A stretch of 64,000 nucleotides of DNA, taken from Salvia splendens (taxonomy: Eukaryota > Streptophyta > Magnoliopsida > Lamiales > Lamiaceae). A program made the translations under genes and the position numbers. Positions within the stretch are counted from its first letter, which is position 1. Each line of letters opens with the position of its first letter. A model generated the notes under the pieces. That model was not told where the DNA came from. It did no database searches and was given only the letters and a program-made list of their open reading frames with translations. Shown here in pieces: positions 1-10,403 of the stretch. The stretch lies in contig NC_056047.1 of NCBI RefSeq assembly GCF_004379255.2, positions 20,288,293 to 20,352,292 on the forward strand, given 5' to 3'.

Positions 1-765
1 CAAAAGCCCGATCGCAACATCCGCTAGGGCAAAGCCACAGTCGGAGTTTATCTCACTGCATAAGGCTTGGATTTTCGTCCAAAACTCCAACGGCTTATGC
101 ACGTCCAAGACGAGGTAGACGTTGAGCGCGTCAATCTTGTACTCGCATTCTCGGGTAGCCTACCCGATCTCGAGGTATTGGTTCCATGGGTGACAGTACT
201 GGAACTTCTTGTGCCTACGCTCCCACAGAGCAAAATTGACTTACACAGGCAATTAATTTAGCCAAAATCAAGTCAACAATAACACAGACGATATTGTCAC
301 GCGGGCACATGGGGACACATCAAAGTTTTAGCACTATCTCTAAATAGACTACTCACCAACGAGTCATCCGTGCATTTGGATGTGAGTACACTTTTGAAAT
401 TTTCGAGTGCCTCTAGATATATTATTGTCGTGTGATTCTTGGAAATACACGACCAAAAGCTAATACAAAGAGAAACAAATAATCATATCAACCAATCTTA
501 TCAAATCAGCACAATCTCCAACAAGAAAACATTAAATTTCATTAAAAATCTATTACCTTCTAAATAACATGCAATTGTCAATGTTGTCGCAGTGTGTAGA
601 TGGGATCTTCGCTTGCCGAAACGGGGAGGACGAAAATGCATATCGCAACGGCGATGCAGTCGTCGACCAAGATGGTGATCAGACATGCACACTCCACTTT
701 GAATGTAACGTCATCTGGATTCCAGGACGCCACTATCTTAGTGAACGTCAACATGAACACTGAAA
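1..765 (-). pseudogene. Aluminium-activated malate transporter (ALMT) pseudogene, 3' part off the left edge
   Basis: Two minus-strand blocks match the ALMT family, which are anion channels of the plasma membrane and tonoplast. The block at about 765-580 follows an intron-like acceptor (tttcag) and reads FMLTFTKIVASW, then a hydrophobic run ending CIFVLPVSASEDP, equivalent to the last membrane helices and the CPVWAGED-like motif of ALMTs. The block at about 240-1 reads VNFALWERRHKKF, HPWNQYLEIG and ECEYKIDALNVYL, the conserved cytosolic start (NFARWEP, HPWKQYLKIG, CAYKIEALNGYL in the family). A TAG interrupts this block directly after YLEIG, and the END/CPVWAGED region decays into stops. Recognition is from family memory. 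The gap of about 330 bases between the blocks would be an intron plus decayed exon. Upstream exons are not visible. Confidence 0.7.
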
Positions 766-1314
766 AGCCATCATTGTATATCGCCTTATCATTGAAAGTT
801 TATGATTATTCTGACCAATTTCCCTGAAAATATAGTATTTCCCACAACCTTTAAAAGTGGTCTAAAAAATCATCAACTTTTTTAATTGTGCAGATTTCCC
901 ACACAAAACTTTCCGACATAATTTTGCCTACATGGAATTCCAAAAAACATACGTATAATAATAGTCAAAGCTACGTTCCATCCGGTGGGTAATGAGTTTG
1001 GGAGAAGATTCCATAAATTCAAATGGGATATTTTTATGGAATGAATAAAAAAAAGAAAGTTCTTGTTTTTATAGAAGGAAGGAGTTATTAGTTAGTTAAA
1101 GAAATATGGTTTCATTAACAATATAAACACAATGTCATTTTCTAATTGGATACAATATCATTTTTTCTCTATTATAAATCATTTTGTTAAGAAATATTAC
1201 ATGTGTTTTTCTATGTGTCTTATTATACTAAACTGGTATAAACCAAAACATTTTAAAGATATTAAAGACAAAATGCCTTGGAATATCTGACAAAAAAAGT
1301 AATACTCCGTATTA

Positions 1315-1565
1315 CTCTCTCCGTCCCACAATAATTATCACTTTTTTTCATTTCGGTCTGTCCCACAATAATTGTTACACTTCATTTTTACCATAAATAA
1401 TAAGTAGGTCCCACATTCCACTAATCACTTCACTCACATTTTATTATAAAACCAATATAAAAAAGTGAGTCTCACGTTCCATTAACTTTTCCAACTAATT
1501 TTTTTTTACATTTCTTAAAACTCGTGCCCACAATAAGAGTGACAATTATTGTAGGACGGAGGAAG
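1315..1565. mobile_element. Stowaway-like MITE
   Basis: It opens with CTCTCTCCGTCCCACAATAA and closes with its inverted copy TTATTGTAGGACGGAGGAAG, flanked by TA on both sides, as expected for Tc1/mariner Stowaway MITEs. There is no coding capacity. Confidence 0.8.
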
Positions 1566-2144
1566 TATTATATATAAAAATAAATGATATTGTGCTAAAA
1601 TACAAATATTTAATAGGCTCACGTAACTGAATTAATTGTAGGCTCAAATTTTAATAATTTTGAATATTTTTTGTCCTTTAATTAAGTTTTGGTGTATTAT
1701 TCTTTATATCGCTTTAATTTAGTTTTAAATCTAAGGATTTTAGTGATATTTTTAGAAAATAAGAGTGAATTTCAAAAACAGTCCATGGACTATGGATTTA
1801 TCTCGCTCATAGTCTCTGTACTTTAAGAATATCCCTAGATAATCCTGGACTAAGCCCTTATCTCGAAATTGGTCGTTTTGGCCTTTTTTTGTTACGAAAA
1901 TGCCCTTTTGAGGAGCTTAGGCAATTCGGTCATTTCAAAAATTTAACTTTTCAGGGTGTCAGTTTTTTAATGGGTGTCAGTTGATTAATGGGAGTGTCTT
2001 GTATATTTATCTCTCTCACCTTCTCTCCTCTATTAATACACATTCTCTCTTTCTCACCTTCTCTCCTCTGTCTCTCTTCCTCTCACCTTCTCTCCTCTAT
2101 CTCACCTCCTTATGTAGGCCCTGAGCGGTGACCGTGTTTTGTTG
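1566..2144. other. Intergenic, AT-rich then CT-rich
   Basis: No gene is seen. The part near 1760-1960 (gtgaatttcaaaaacagtcc) resembles a MULE-type terminal repeat but no partner end is visible. A CT-rich microsatellite-like run (ctctctcaccttctctcctc repeats) lies at about 2010-2110. Confidence 0.5.
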
Positions 2145-2405
2145 TTTTGGGTTGGGGCTGGCTATGATGTCGCATTTCTGGAGGCCGACGGCGGCATTGC
2201 CGAAGATGAAGTCAACGGTTCAGGAGATGTAGCAATCTTTGTAGAAGTGGCAGAAGGAGTGGACGTAGAGGGTGTTCTGGTGGCCTACCATGCTGCAGCG
2301 GTAGAAGGCGGAGGAGTCCGTGTTCACGCGGATGGCCACAGCGTGTAGGTTCGATGCCCTTGCCATGTTTGCGAATGTGATGTCACGGGCAAGAAAACCA
2401 TCTCC
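2145..2405 (-). pseudogene. Pectinesterase (pectin methylesterase) fragment
   Basis: The minus strand reads in one frame GDGFLARDITFANMA, HAVAIRVNTDSSAFYRC, GHQNTLYVHSFCHFYKDC and VDFIFGNAAVGLQ. These are the successive conserved blocks of plant pectinesterases (GDGFxARDITFxNTAG, QAVALRVxxDxSAFYRC, GYQDTLYVHSxRQFYRDC, TVDFIFGNAAVVFQ), cell-wall enzymes that de-esterify homogalacturonan. The catalytic Asp of the DFIFG block is retained. A stop (TGA) sits just before TVDFIFG, the Q and D of YQDTLY are altered, and neither the N-terminal PMEI/pro-region nor the C-terminal half is present. It is an isolated, inactive exon piece. Confidence 0.8.
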
Positions 2406-2748
2406 GGCAACCCTCTGTGTTCACCGAAAATAGTCATTTTATGTGGCACAGAGAGGAGCAAGGGCGGACACGGTAAGGCCTAGGGAGGGGCTTAAGCCCT
2501 TTCCCATTTTTTTTTCCTTTTACCCTATTGCTAAATTCTTTTGAAATTTAACAAAAATAGTCTCTAGCCCTTCCTAAAACAAGGATATTGAAGACTAAAT
2601 CACGTGAAAGTAATGTTAACAAGGGGCTGAAAATGCTGAATTGAATATGTGAATTCAAATTTGCAGATGTGAATTGGGAAATAAATGGCAGTTGTTTTAG
2701 GGAAGAAGATGACCCACGTCACCCACCAAATTCTAAAATAATTAGTTA
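2406..2748. other. Intergenic
   Basis: No gene or repeat end recognised; TTA at 2746-2748 is the target duplication of the next element. Confidence 0.5.
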
Positions 2749-4645
2749 GAGCATCTCCAATAGAGATAGCCCAGCCATAGCCTAGCCATAAACTCCACCT
2801 GCCACATCATCAGCACTAAAAACTCCTCTTGCCACATCATCAGGACAAGCATAGGCTAGCCACAATAAACAAAATTATAAAAATAACAATCACACAAAAT
2901 ACGGAATTCATCTTACGACACAGATACGAGAAAATGCAATAATTTTATTTAAATTAAAAAAAAGGTACATTAAAAAAAATTACATAATTAAAAAAAAACT
3001 AATGTCGTGTAGTCCTCCGCGCCCACAACTCTTCAATTAAATCCTTTTGGAGTCGAATATGAGCTTCCACTTGGCGCATGTCGGCATGTGCTTGGAGGCG
3101 GCCGGCTTCATCGTGAGGTACCACACTTCGTACGTTGGGGGCGGCCACGCCGTGGATTGGATCAGCTTCATTATCGTTGTTGGCCCAACTAGTCAGTTGT
3201 ACACCTTCAACTTCGACAATCTTGTTGTGCATGATAATACATGCGTACATTATATCAGCAATGCAGTCGACGTACCACAAACGCGTTGGACCCCTAATTA
3301 CCGCCCGTCGAGACTGGAGCACACCAAATGCGCGCTCCACATCCTTGCGCTCCGACTCCTGCCGTTCTGCAAAGTAGGTCTTCCTCTCATCTGATGCAGA
3401 TCTGATCGTCTTCACAAAGACGGGCCACCTAGGGTATATTCCATCCGCCAAGTAGTAGCCCATATCATGCTGGTTCCCGTTGGCGATAAAACTAATGTCG
3501 GACCGACGTCGTGGCACTGCTCATTGAAAAGGGGTGACGAGTTGAGGACGTCGAGGTCGTTGTTCGACCCGGCTACCCCAAAATATGCATGTCAAATCCA
3601 TAGCCGGTAATCAGCTATGGCCTTGAGGATCATCGTGGGATTCTTTCCCTTGTAGCCGGTCGTGTAGAACCCTTTCCAGGCAGCGAGGCAGTTCTTCCAC
3701 TCTCAATGCATACAATCTATGCTGCCTAACATACCCGGGAACCCATGCTTCTCCCCGTGCATCTGCATCAGCTCCTGGCAGTCTTCGGGGGTAGGGCTTC
3801 GAAGGTACTGTTCACGGAATATTTCAACCACGCCCTGACAGAAATACTTCATACATTCAAGGGCAGTCGTCTCACCGATGTGGAGGTACTCATCCCACAT
3901 GTCTACCGCGCCTCCGTAGGCCAACTGCCTGATTGCCGCAATGCACTTTTGAATAGGTGTGTGGTCAGGTCTGCCAGCTGCATTGTGCCTGAAGCGGAAA
4001 CACATATATTGACGCTCCAAAGCGTCAACAATACGCATAAACAGGGCACTGCTCATCCTAAAACGCCGTCTGAAAAGGTTGGCGTTAAACTGCGGCTCCG
4101 GTACGAAGTAGTCTTCATATAGCCGCTGATGTGCAGCTACGGGATCCCGCTCAATCACTGCTCGGCGGTGGACAACGGGTCGAGGTACCGCCGGCTGCAA
4201 GGCCCTTTGTATCAGCCGGTTTATCTCATGGGACGTATAGGCCTCCAACTCTTCGTTCATTCGCCGTTCGTACTCCTCATCATCCCCACCACTACCACCA
4301 CTACTACCACCCGCGTTACTCATTTCGCGTTGTTGATCTTGTACAGAAATTAAGATAGAGAGAAAACTCGTTAAAACAAGTGGTGCAAATGAAAATGACG
4401 TACAAATCGCGTATATATAGTGTTTCGAAAATTAAATAAAAATAAATTAAAAATTGGCTGGCCGATCGGGAGCCTGCAATGGCGGCCAGCCGATCGGCGA
4501 GCGCATCGGCTAGCACCCGGGAATCTGCATGCGCTCGCCATTTTTCTCGCCGATTTGGCGCTCGCCTGCTGCAATGGTTCGGTGAGCGGACCGGCCAGCG
4601 CCGGGAATTGGCTAGCCGGTCCGCTCGCCGCCATTGTGGATGCTC
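2749..4645. mobile_element. PIF/Harbinger DNA transposon with dead transposase
   Basis: The ends are GAGCATCTCCAATAG and, inverted, CCATTGTGGATGCTC, and the element is flanked by TTA on each side (2746-2748 and 4646-4648), the TWA target site typical of PIF/Harbinger. It is 1.9 kb long and holds only a transposase reading on the minus strand; no Myb-like ORF1 is visible. The GC-rich right subterminal region (about 4450-4640) and the left end are closely similar to the 545-bp MITE at 19095-19639. Confidence 0.88.
2999..4323 (-). pseudogene. PIF/Harbinger transposase (DDE_Tnp_4 type), disabled
   Basis: The frame starts at the ATG at 4323 with a Gly/Ser-rich N-terminus. A helix-turn-helix-like stretch (FRRRFRMSSALFMRIVDALE) follows, then the first catalytic Asp in MLGSIDCMH, the second in GSNNDLDVLNSS and the Glu in KDVERAFGVLQSR, the usual DDE triad of nuclease-type Harbinger transposases. 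Three lesions are visible: TGA at 3703-3705 directly after SIDCMH, where relatives have Trp; a second TGA about 115 bases further, after RLWI; and a frameshift near 3517, after NEQC. The C-terminal part (MGYYLADGIYPRWPVF) is well preserved. Two nonsense changes and one indel make this copy non-autonomous. Confidence 0.85.
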
Positions 4646-5474
4646 TTATAGTTATATTTGAAATAATAATATTAATCCTTGAAAGTAGCGCCGATTGTGA
4701 TTGACCGTTGATTTCAATGTGGAGTAGTGGTAAAAATACTAGTGATATATTCTAGAGTAAACTGCACCAAATGGCCCTAACTTTTCGCTGTGTAACGGCA
4801 GAGGCCCCTAACTTTTAAAAATCCCACCAGAGGGATCTAACTAAATATGTAATCACAAAATGTGTATATTTTGCCATTTTTCGGACGAATGCCCAAATGG
4901 GCTGAAGGGCAGTTTAGACCTTTTACGTACTATACCTGCTCCCTATGCCTGCACATAGTCTGCATGTGCAGGGGCTGTCTTCTCAAACAGTATAGTCGTC
5001 ATAATTCCATTCTCCTATTTTCTTTCTCCTTTCCCTCCCTATCCGTTTCATTTTCGTCTTTCATATTTCCCTCTCTAACATAATAGGCGATTATATTTTG
5101 TTCGGCATCGGTTCGGCATCTGGAAATTACGGGTTTTTATCTGGATTTCGCTGAATTTAAGGTATCCACAAGGGTTTAAGCGATTTCAGCTGGAATTTTA
5201 TTTTGCAATTGGTGGTTGATTTTTTTGTTGTATGGTTAGCATCTGAAAAACTAATTTGCAATTCTTGGTCGAATTTAATGGTTGTAGGGTTACAGTCGGG
5301 GCATGTGGAAAATTTTGCTGTTCTTGGTTGAAGTTTACAGTTGGGCGGAAATTTTAGTTTTTGTGCTATGTGCTATGTGCTATCTTTTCGACGAAATTGA
5401 ATTCAGGCCGTGTTGAATTCTTGCATTGCTGATTTGAATTTTATATTGTCAAATTGAATTCAGGTCGTGTTGCA

Positions 5475-6010
5475 ATGTCTTCTTCTTCTTCTCAATCTTT
5501 CGGCTCAAGGAATTGGCCTCGTCCTGAAATTGTGAAATGTAATCATGATCTTGAGGCTGAGCTTGTGACATCTAGGACGGCTGCTAACCAGGGTAGACGT
5601 TACTATCGTTGCCCAATATGGAAGGTTAAAACCATGTATTTTGGTCATTTTTCCATTAATTTTCTTGGCATAAAGATTAATGAGGAAGTATTATGCAGGA
5701 AGATGATTGCAAGTTTTTTCGATGGGTTGATGCGAGTCTATCCCCAAGTCAAGACAGTTACTTTCAGAGAGTGAAACTTGAGCGAGACCAATTCGAATCT
5801 GAAGTTCGAGCCAAATCGGTACTTGAAGGTGTTCTGCAGGAGAAATTGTGCATGAAAACTGAGGAGGTTGAAACCTTGAAGTTACAACTGGGCATGAAAA
5901 CTGATGAGTGTGACGATTTGGCGCTAACAATTGGTAAAACGGCAAAAACTCTCCGACGCTTAAAAATCACTATCTTGTTCTTATGTATTGTAATTTTTCT
6001 ACTGTTATAA
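5475..6010 (+). CDS. GRF-type zinc-finger, coiled-coil, tail-anchored small protein carried by MULE-1
   Basis: Two exons (5475-5624 and 5699-6010; intron 74 nt, GT-AG) give about 153 aa. Residues 16-70 are a GRF zinc finger: CNHDLEAELVTSRTAANQGR, then RYYRCPIWKEDDCKFFRWVD, with the Cys/His ligands and GRRYYRC core. GRF fingers bind single-stranded nucleic acid in other proteins. It is followed by a charged, heptad-like region with two repeats of MKTxEx, and a C-terminal hydrophobic helix (ITILFLCIVIFLLL) ending the protein, like a tail anchor. A 5'UTR intron is likely, because the sequence before the ATG (attcag then gtcg-tgttgcaATG) is conserved in the MULE-2 copy. The reading frame is open. 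It lies convergent to the transposase. Function in transposition is inferred only from position and conservation. Confidence 0.75.
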
Positions 6011-6712
6011 CATAGCTATGTCGTGTTCACTCCGTCGTTATCTTCTACTGTGGATTGATTACGCTTTGCAAAGCTTTGTTTTAATCTATGCCTGAAATTA
6101 CGAATGAGGTTACTCAACTATAACTGAAATCACGACTGAGGTTAGTAAAATATGACCGAAATCACAAATGTCTGATGATGATTGTTTTCTTTATGCCTGA
6201 AATCACGAATGAAGTTACCCAACTATGATTGAAATCACAATCACATACTATGTAAAAAATGGATACAAACCGGCGAAGTACTCTTTATCAAATACCACCA
6301 AAATATGTCATGATATCATTTCTACTAAAATACTAGAGTAATTTGTTACAAACTAGTCTGTAACATACATAACATACATATCATATCATGACTGCCACCA
6401 AAATATACAAACTCGTAGTTACCATACACATTATATCAACACTGCCACTGTAAATTGTTCACCCATCCCAAACAAACAAAAAGTTTTAAGATTAAGTAAA
6501 GCCCGTCAATCTTGATCACCGCGGCGGCCGCATCTCTGAGGCTGAGTCTTGGTCCGAGTGCTTGGTCCCGGATTCGAAACATTAGGCTGCAACACTTAAC
6601 AGCATAGTAAGTATATACGAGAAAGCACTGTGTACAATTAGAGAATATATGTTTATTGCATATTACCTCTCGGCAATTATTTGACGATTCTGGCAAAGTA
6701 CTCTCACCACGT

Positions 6713-8817
6713 TCACACGACCCGTTGGGCTGCGAAGTCTCCCCAACCTAAGAACGGGGCATCTGTCCGAGGATCATTGCTGCATGTCCTCCTATTATGA
6801 CCTTCTTGACCGCATCGACGACATTTCATCACGAAGGTGCGACGCAATGACTCACCTCCGTCCGCATGAAGACGAATCTGGGGCTCCTCACGTCTCCGTT
6901 TCTTTGGCCTACCACGCTGTCGCTTTCTCCGCGGGGGCGCCAGTTCCAACGCACCAGCACAAGTATACTTGGGCCAATTGTCCACCCAATTGATGGGGTA
7001 AAGGACATTCTCGTACAACATGATCATTGTGGACTTCAAATAATATCGGGAGACGAATCGCGTCACGTCGTCGCCATTCTTGTTGATTGTTGCGATAGCA
7101 TGCGTGCATGGGATTCCGGTTAGCTGCCACAATCTGCAGGAGCATGTGAAATCACGCATGTTGACTACATATTGGCCAGACGGCCCAGTTACTTGGTACG
7201 AAGACTGTCCGTTCCATGTAGCCCTCCACGATGACGCCCTCGCGTACCACTTGTCAACAATCTCCTTGATAACAGGAGGGACTGCGTGATCATAACTTTT
7301 GATCCACTGGCCTCTGGTCTGAATTCTTTCTATTTGACTTGTTCGAATCTCTTCCAACATGCAGATAATTGCTTTCTCTCGAGCCAATGTAATCTTCGAA
7401 TTGAATGTCTCACAAATGTTGTTCAGGAGCACATCACAACAAGTGTGTGGAGAGAAAAATGCCTTAACCCGGTTTTCTTTGGGAGCAACTCCAGAAAGCC
7501 ACTGATGTGCTTGGGGATACTCGGTCTGCAAAGCATCCATCTTGTCCACATAATGTTCGAGGGTGGTACTCGAGGCAATCTCCCACAAACGTTCTTTGAA
7601 ATTTTCTCCAACAAATCTCTTCTTGAAATTGTTGTATATGTGCTGCACACAAAAGCGATGCTCGCTTTGTGGGAATTCCTCAGCAATCAATTTTGCAAGC
7701 CCCTGATGCAACACAACAAAACATTATCACAAAATCACAGTTCAAGTACATCATGTATTGATCAAATCACAGATAAAATAAAATCACATACCACGTACAT
7801 TATGTAATATTGAAATCACAACGACCATACCTTTTGTTGGTCAGACATAAACACATATCGTGGCCCATTTGCATGCAAGTTTAGGTCATCAGACAAGTAC
7901 TCCACGAACCACTTCCACTGGATATAACTCTCGGCTTCAGTCACAGCCCAAGCAATCGGCCACCAGCCATTGTTGGGATCAATTCCCATTGCTGTCATGA
8001 GCTGTCCTCTGTACATCCCTCGCAAGAAACAAGCGTCGAAGAAGATAATTGGCCGACATAATTGCATCCATCCCTTTTTCAATGGTCCTAGGCAGCAGTA
8101 GAACCTCTGGAATCTCGGGCCCACGGCGCCAAAATCCCTCGTATTCTCATAATGTATATGAATGCTAGAATCAGGGTGTGTCCGCTCCAATTCGGCTTTG
8201 TAGTAGAACAAGTTTCTGTATTGGGTTGCCGCAGAGCCGAATATGCCGTCCAGTGCGTGCTCTCTGGCCCGATATGCCTTCATCCTACCTATCTTCAGGC
8301 CAAAATCTTCATCGACACACTGCCGTATAGCTGCAAGTGGAATGTGAGGGTTGGCTTTGATCTTCTCCATATAACGCTCACCTAGCCACTTTGCCGTCAG
8401 CCACTTCGAACCCAACACCTGAGAGCATGTGTGCGCATGATCGCGTTGCATATTCATCACAACGTAATCATGACCGTTGTGTATTTCGTGCTTCCTCAAT
8501 TATACATACCACTCACACCCTTTCCCTTTACAAATGGCTCGAAGCTTGTCGCCGTCATTTCTTTTCACGTGCACCCGCCTTCTGGTCATTATTGCGTACT
8601 GTCTCAACACGTCATAGAAGAAATCCCTATGCTTAAAAACATCACTCGGCTTCCACACAGGAAGCTCATTACTCTCGAGCTTGAACGGGGTAAACTTTAT
8701 GCCGCTCTTCTTCAAACCCTCTAAACCCTCCAAATCCTCGAGGTCATCAACATCTTGTAACTCGTCCACAGCTTCTTCCTCGAAAAGTGGGTTGTCTGTC
8801 ATATTTCTCTTGTCCAC
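6713..8817 (-). pseudogene. MULE transposase (MULE DDE + SWIM + CCHC), one stop, N-terminus truncated
   Basis: The exons are about 8817-7831 and 7702-6713, with a GT-AG intron between (SDQQK joins GLAKLIAEEF). Order of parts: acidic linker (ELQDVDDLEDLEGLEGL), DNA-binding domain with GKGCEWYV and RDHAHTCSQ, MULE catalytic domain (FDACFLRGMYRGQLMTAMGI, then FMSDQQKGL with a catalytic Asp), SWIM finger (FTCSCRLWQLTGIPCTHA), a basic AT-hook-like patch (RRKRQRGRPKKRR) and a CCHC knuckle (CRRCGQEGHNRRTC). One TAA follows CEWYV at 8497-8499, where the MULE-2 copy has Tyr. The N-terminal PB1-like region is missing because the element is cut at 8817. Otherwise the frame is open, so decay is recent relative to MULE-2. 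Confidence 0.85.
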
Positions 8818-10279
8818 TGATAAGTCGTATTCTAGGCCTTGGTTACGGGTCAGTATGATGTGCTTAATTGATTATATTTGCAAAACAGTTGTTTAAAGTG
8901 TGCAGGTTAAGCATTCTAGCCAGTAGGGAAGTTTCGGAATGTTCAGGTGAAGGAGGCGCCAGCATGATCTCATACTGATCAGTATTCGTGCTAAAACGGC
9001 TTGAGATGGAGAAGACGGATAGCTGGGACGGATTACCCACAATTAAGGGCAAAGAAGTCAAATTGCAACGAGGATTTACCCTAAAATCAAGGGTAGCCTC
9101 CCTATAAAAGGAAGCCAAATTGGAGAGAGATAGACACATTCACTCATTCACCACCATCTTTAGGTAGAAAGTTCTCTCGGTAGTTTCAGTCTTTCAGCCG
9201 TGTCCCACTTCTTGCCTCGCCGTAGCCATGATCACTTGACGTTCAGATGTTCCCAGAATTCCAGTCATCGTCCATTCCAGCCAGCAATATCGTAGTTTAG
9301 AGTCTCATCGCCCGGAGTGGCAAAACACTTTTACATTGCTTTCGTAGTTTTAAATTTCTCGCTTTCCTTACGTTGGATCTTGTTTGCCTTTGGATATTTT
9401 CTGCTTTTGAAGTACTTTGTTGAAGATCCGAACGTGTTTATGCTATGAAGTTGATTTCCGTTTCGGTTGTTGTGGTGTTTCTTTATTCCCTTGCCTAGTT
9501 AGCTTAGATCTAAAGTTTCTCGGTGTTTAAAGTGCTGAATCTCTCAATTCCGTTTACGTAACAAATTTCTTTAGGATAGATAAACAAGTACTGTTTGATC
9601 GGAAAGTAGATCGTTGCATGCAAAGCTTAGTTTTAATTTCTGAATCGTTCTTTCATGTTGATCAGTATGCAGAAGTCCAGTTTCAGTGTTTGATTTCAGA
9701 TTTGATTTCTTAGTTTTGGATCTGTGTTTGTGAGTTGTTAATCTGAGTCTTCCGTGTTGAATCTGGAATTGTTATCTGAATTTTGGAAGTGTTTGTTGAA
9801 GAAGATGATGTCTATTTCAATTGGAGGGGACCACTTACTTTTCGAGATGCTTTTGCTTTTGTCCTTCACTTTTAGTTAAGCCCTGTCAGCCTAGTCATCA
9901 AACTTCCACTACACTCTGAATATTCTGTTTAGCCCAAAATAGAAACCCGTACCTTCCAAATATTTTCTGTTACAAAATTGTCTCCCCATTCCACGTACAC
10001 AGTTACATTCCAAATGTTTTCCTTACCGTCTGACCAGTAGAACACCTCCTTTAAGTTCCAGCCTAGGTAGAAACTCAACCCAAGCGTGGTAGCTAACCAA
10101 ATCTTCCAATTGTCACCGCGGTAGTTTAAGAACGCACCATCTCTGTGGGATTCGACCCTTACCACCACTATACTGATCAGTAGAAGTGGGTTGAGGAATC
10201 TTTGAAACCAAAGTCTAGGTTAGTTAGGATCTCTATCCTGATCAGTAGGATATATCCTTGCTTGAACGACACCTACGCA
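8818..10279 (+). repeat. Putative 5' LTR
   Basis: It starts TGATAAGTCGTATTC; the end near ...ACCTACGCA is chosen because it precedes the primer site by a few bases and closes TG...CA. A TATA box (ccctataaaaggaag) is at about 9099-9113. The exact end is uncertain because no second LTR is present for comparison. Confidence 0.5.
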
Positions 10280-10295
10280 CCAAGGTCCTTTCAAA

Positions 10296-10310
10296 TGGCG
10301 CCGTTGCCGG
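10296..10310 (+). other. Primer-binding site complementary to tRNA-Asp 3' end
   Basis: TGGCGCCGTTGCCGG is the usual Athila/Tat-type primer site, matching the complement of a plant tRNA-Asp 3' end with CCA. Confidence 0.7.
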
Positions 10311-10403
10311 AGATGGATAGCGTTATTTGCAATTACTGTGAGTGATACTTCGGTGTATATATTGTGCATAACCTTTCTTTTTTTTTTCTTTTCTTTTCAG
10401 TTT

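Larger units (their letters stand above)
4755..8817. mobile_element. MULE-1: Mutator-like element, right end lost
   Basis: The left end (gagtaaactgcaccaaatgg...) starts a terminal region that, like MULE-2 at 43094, includes the motif atgcccaaatgggctgaagg and a pyrimidine-rich block. The contents are a plus-strand GRF zinc-finger gene and a minus-strand SWIM/MULE transposase in the same order as MULE-2. The element stops abruptly at 8817 inside the transposase N-terminal region, where an LTR retroelement begins; the remaining roughly 1 kb and the right TIR are not found in the window. Confidence 0.8.

Noticed and set aside
1757..1960. Possible MULE terminal repeat (gagtgaatttcaaaaacagt)
   Set aside because: No inverted partner or 9-bp duplication could be found.
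2139..2348. Plus-strand frame MLFWVGAGYDVAFLEADGG
   Set aside because: It is the antisense of the pectinesterase fragment.
4862..5083. 73-codon plus-strand frame at the MULE-1 left end
   Set aside because: It lies in the terminal repeat region and is rich in T-derived Phe/Ser/Leu; no homologous frame in MULE-2.
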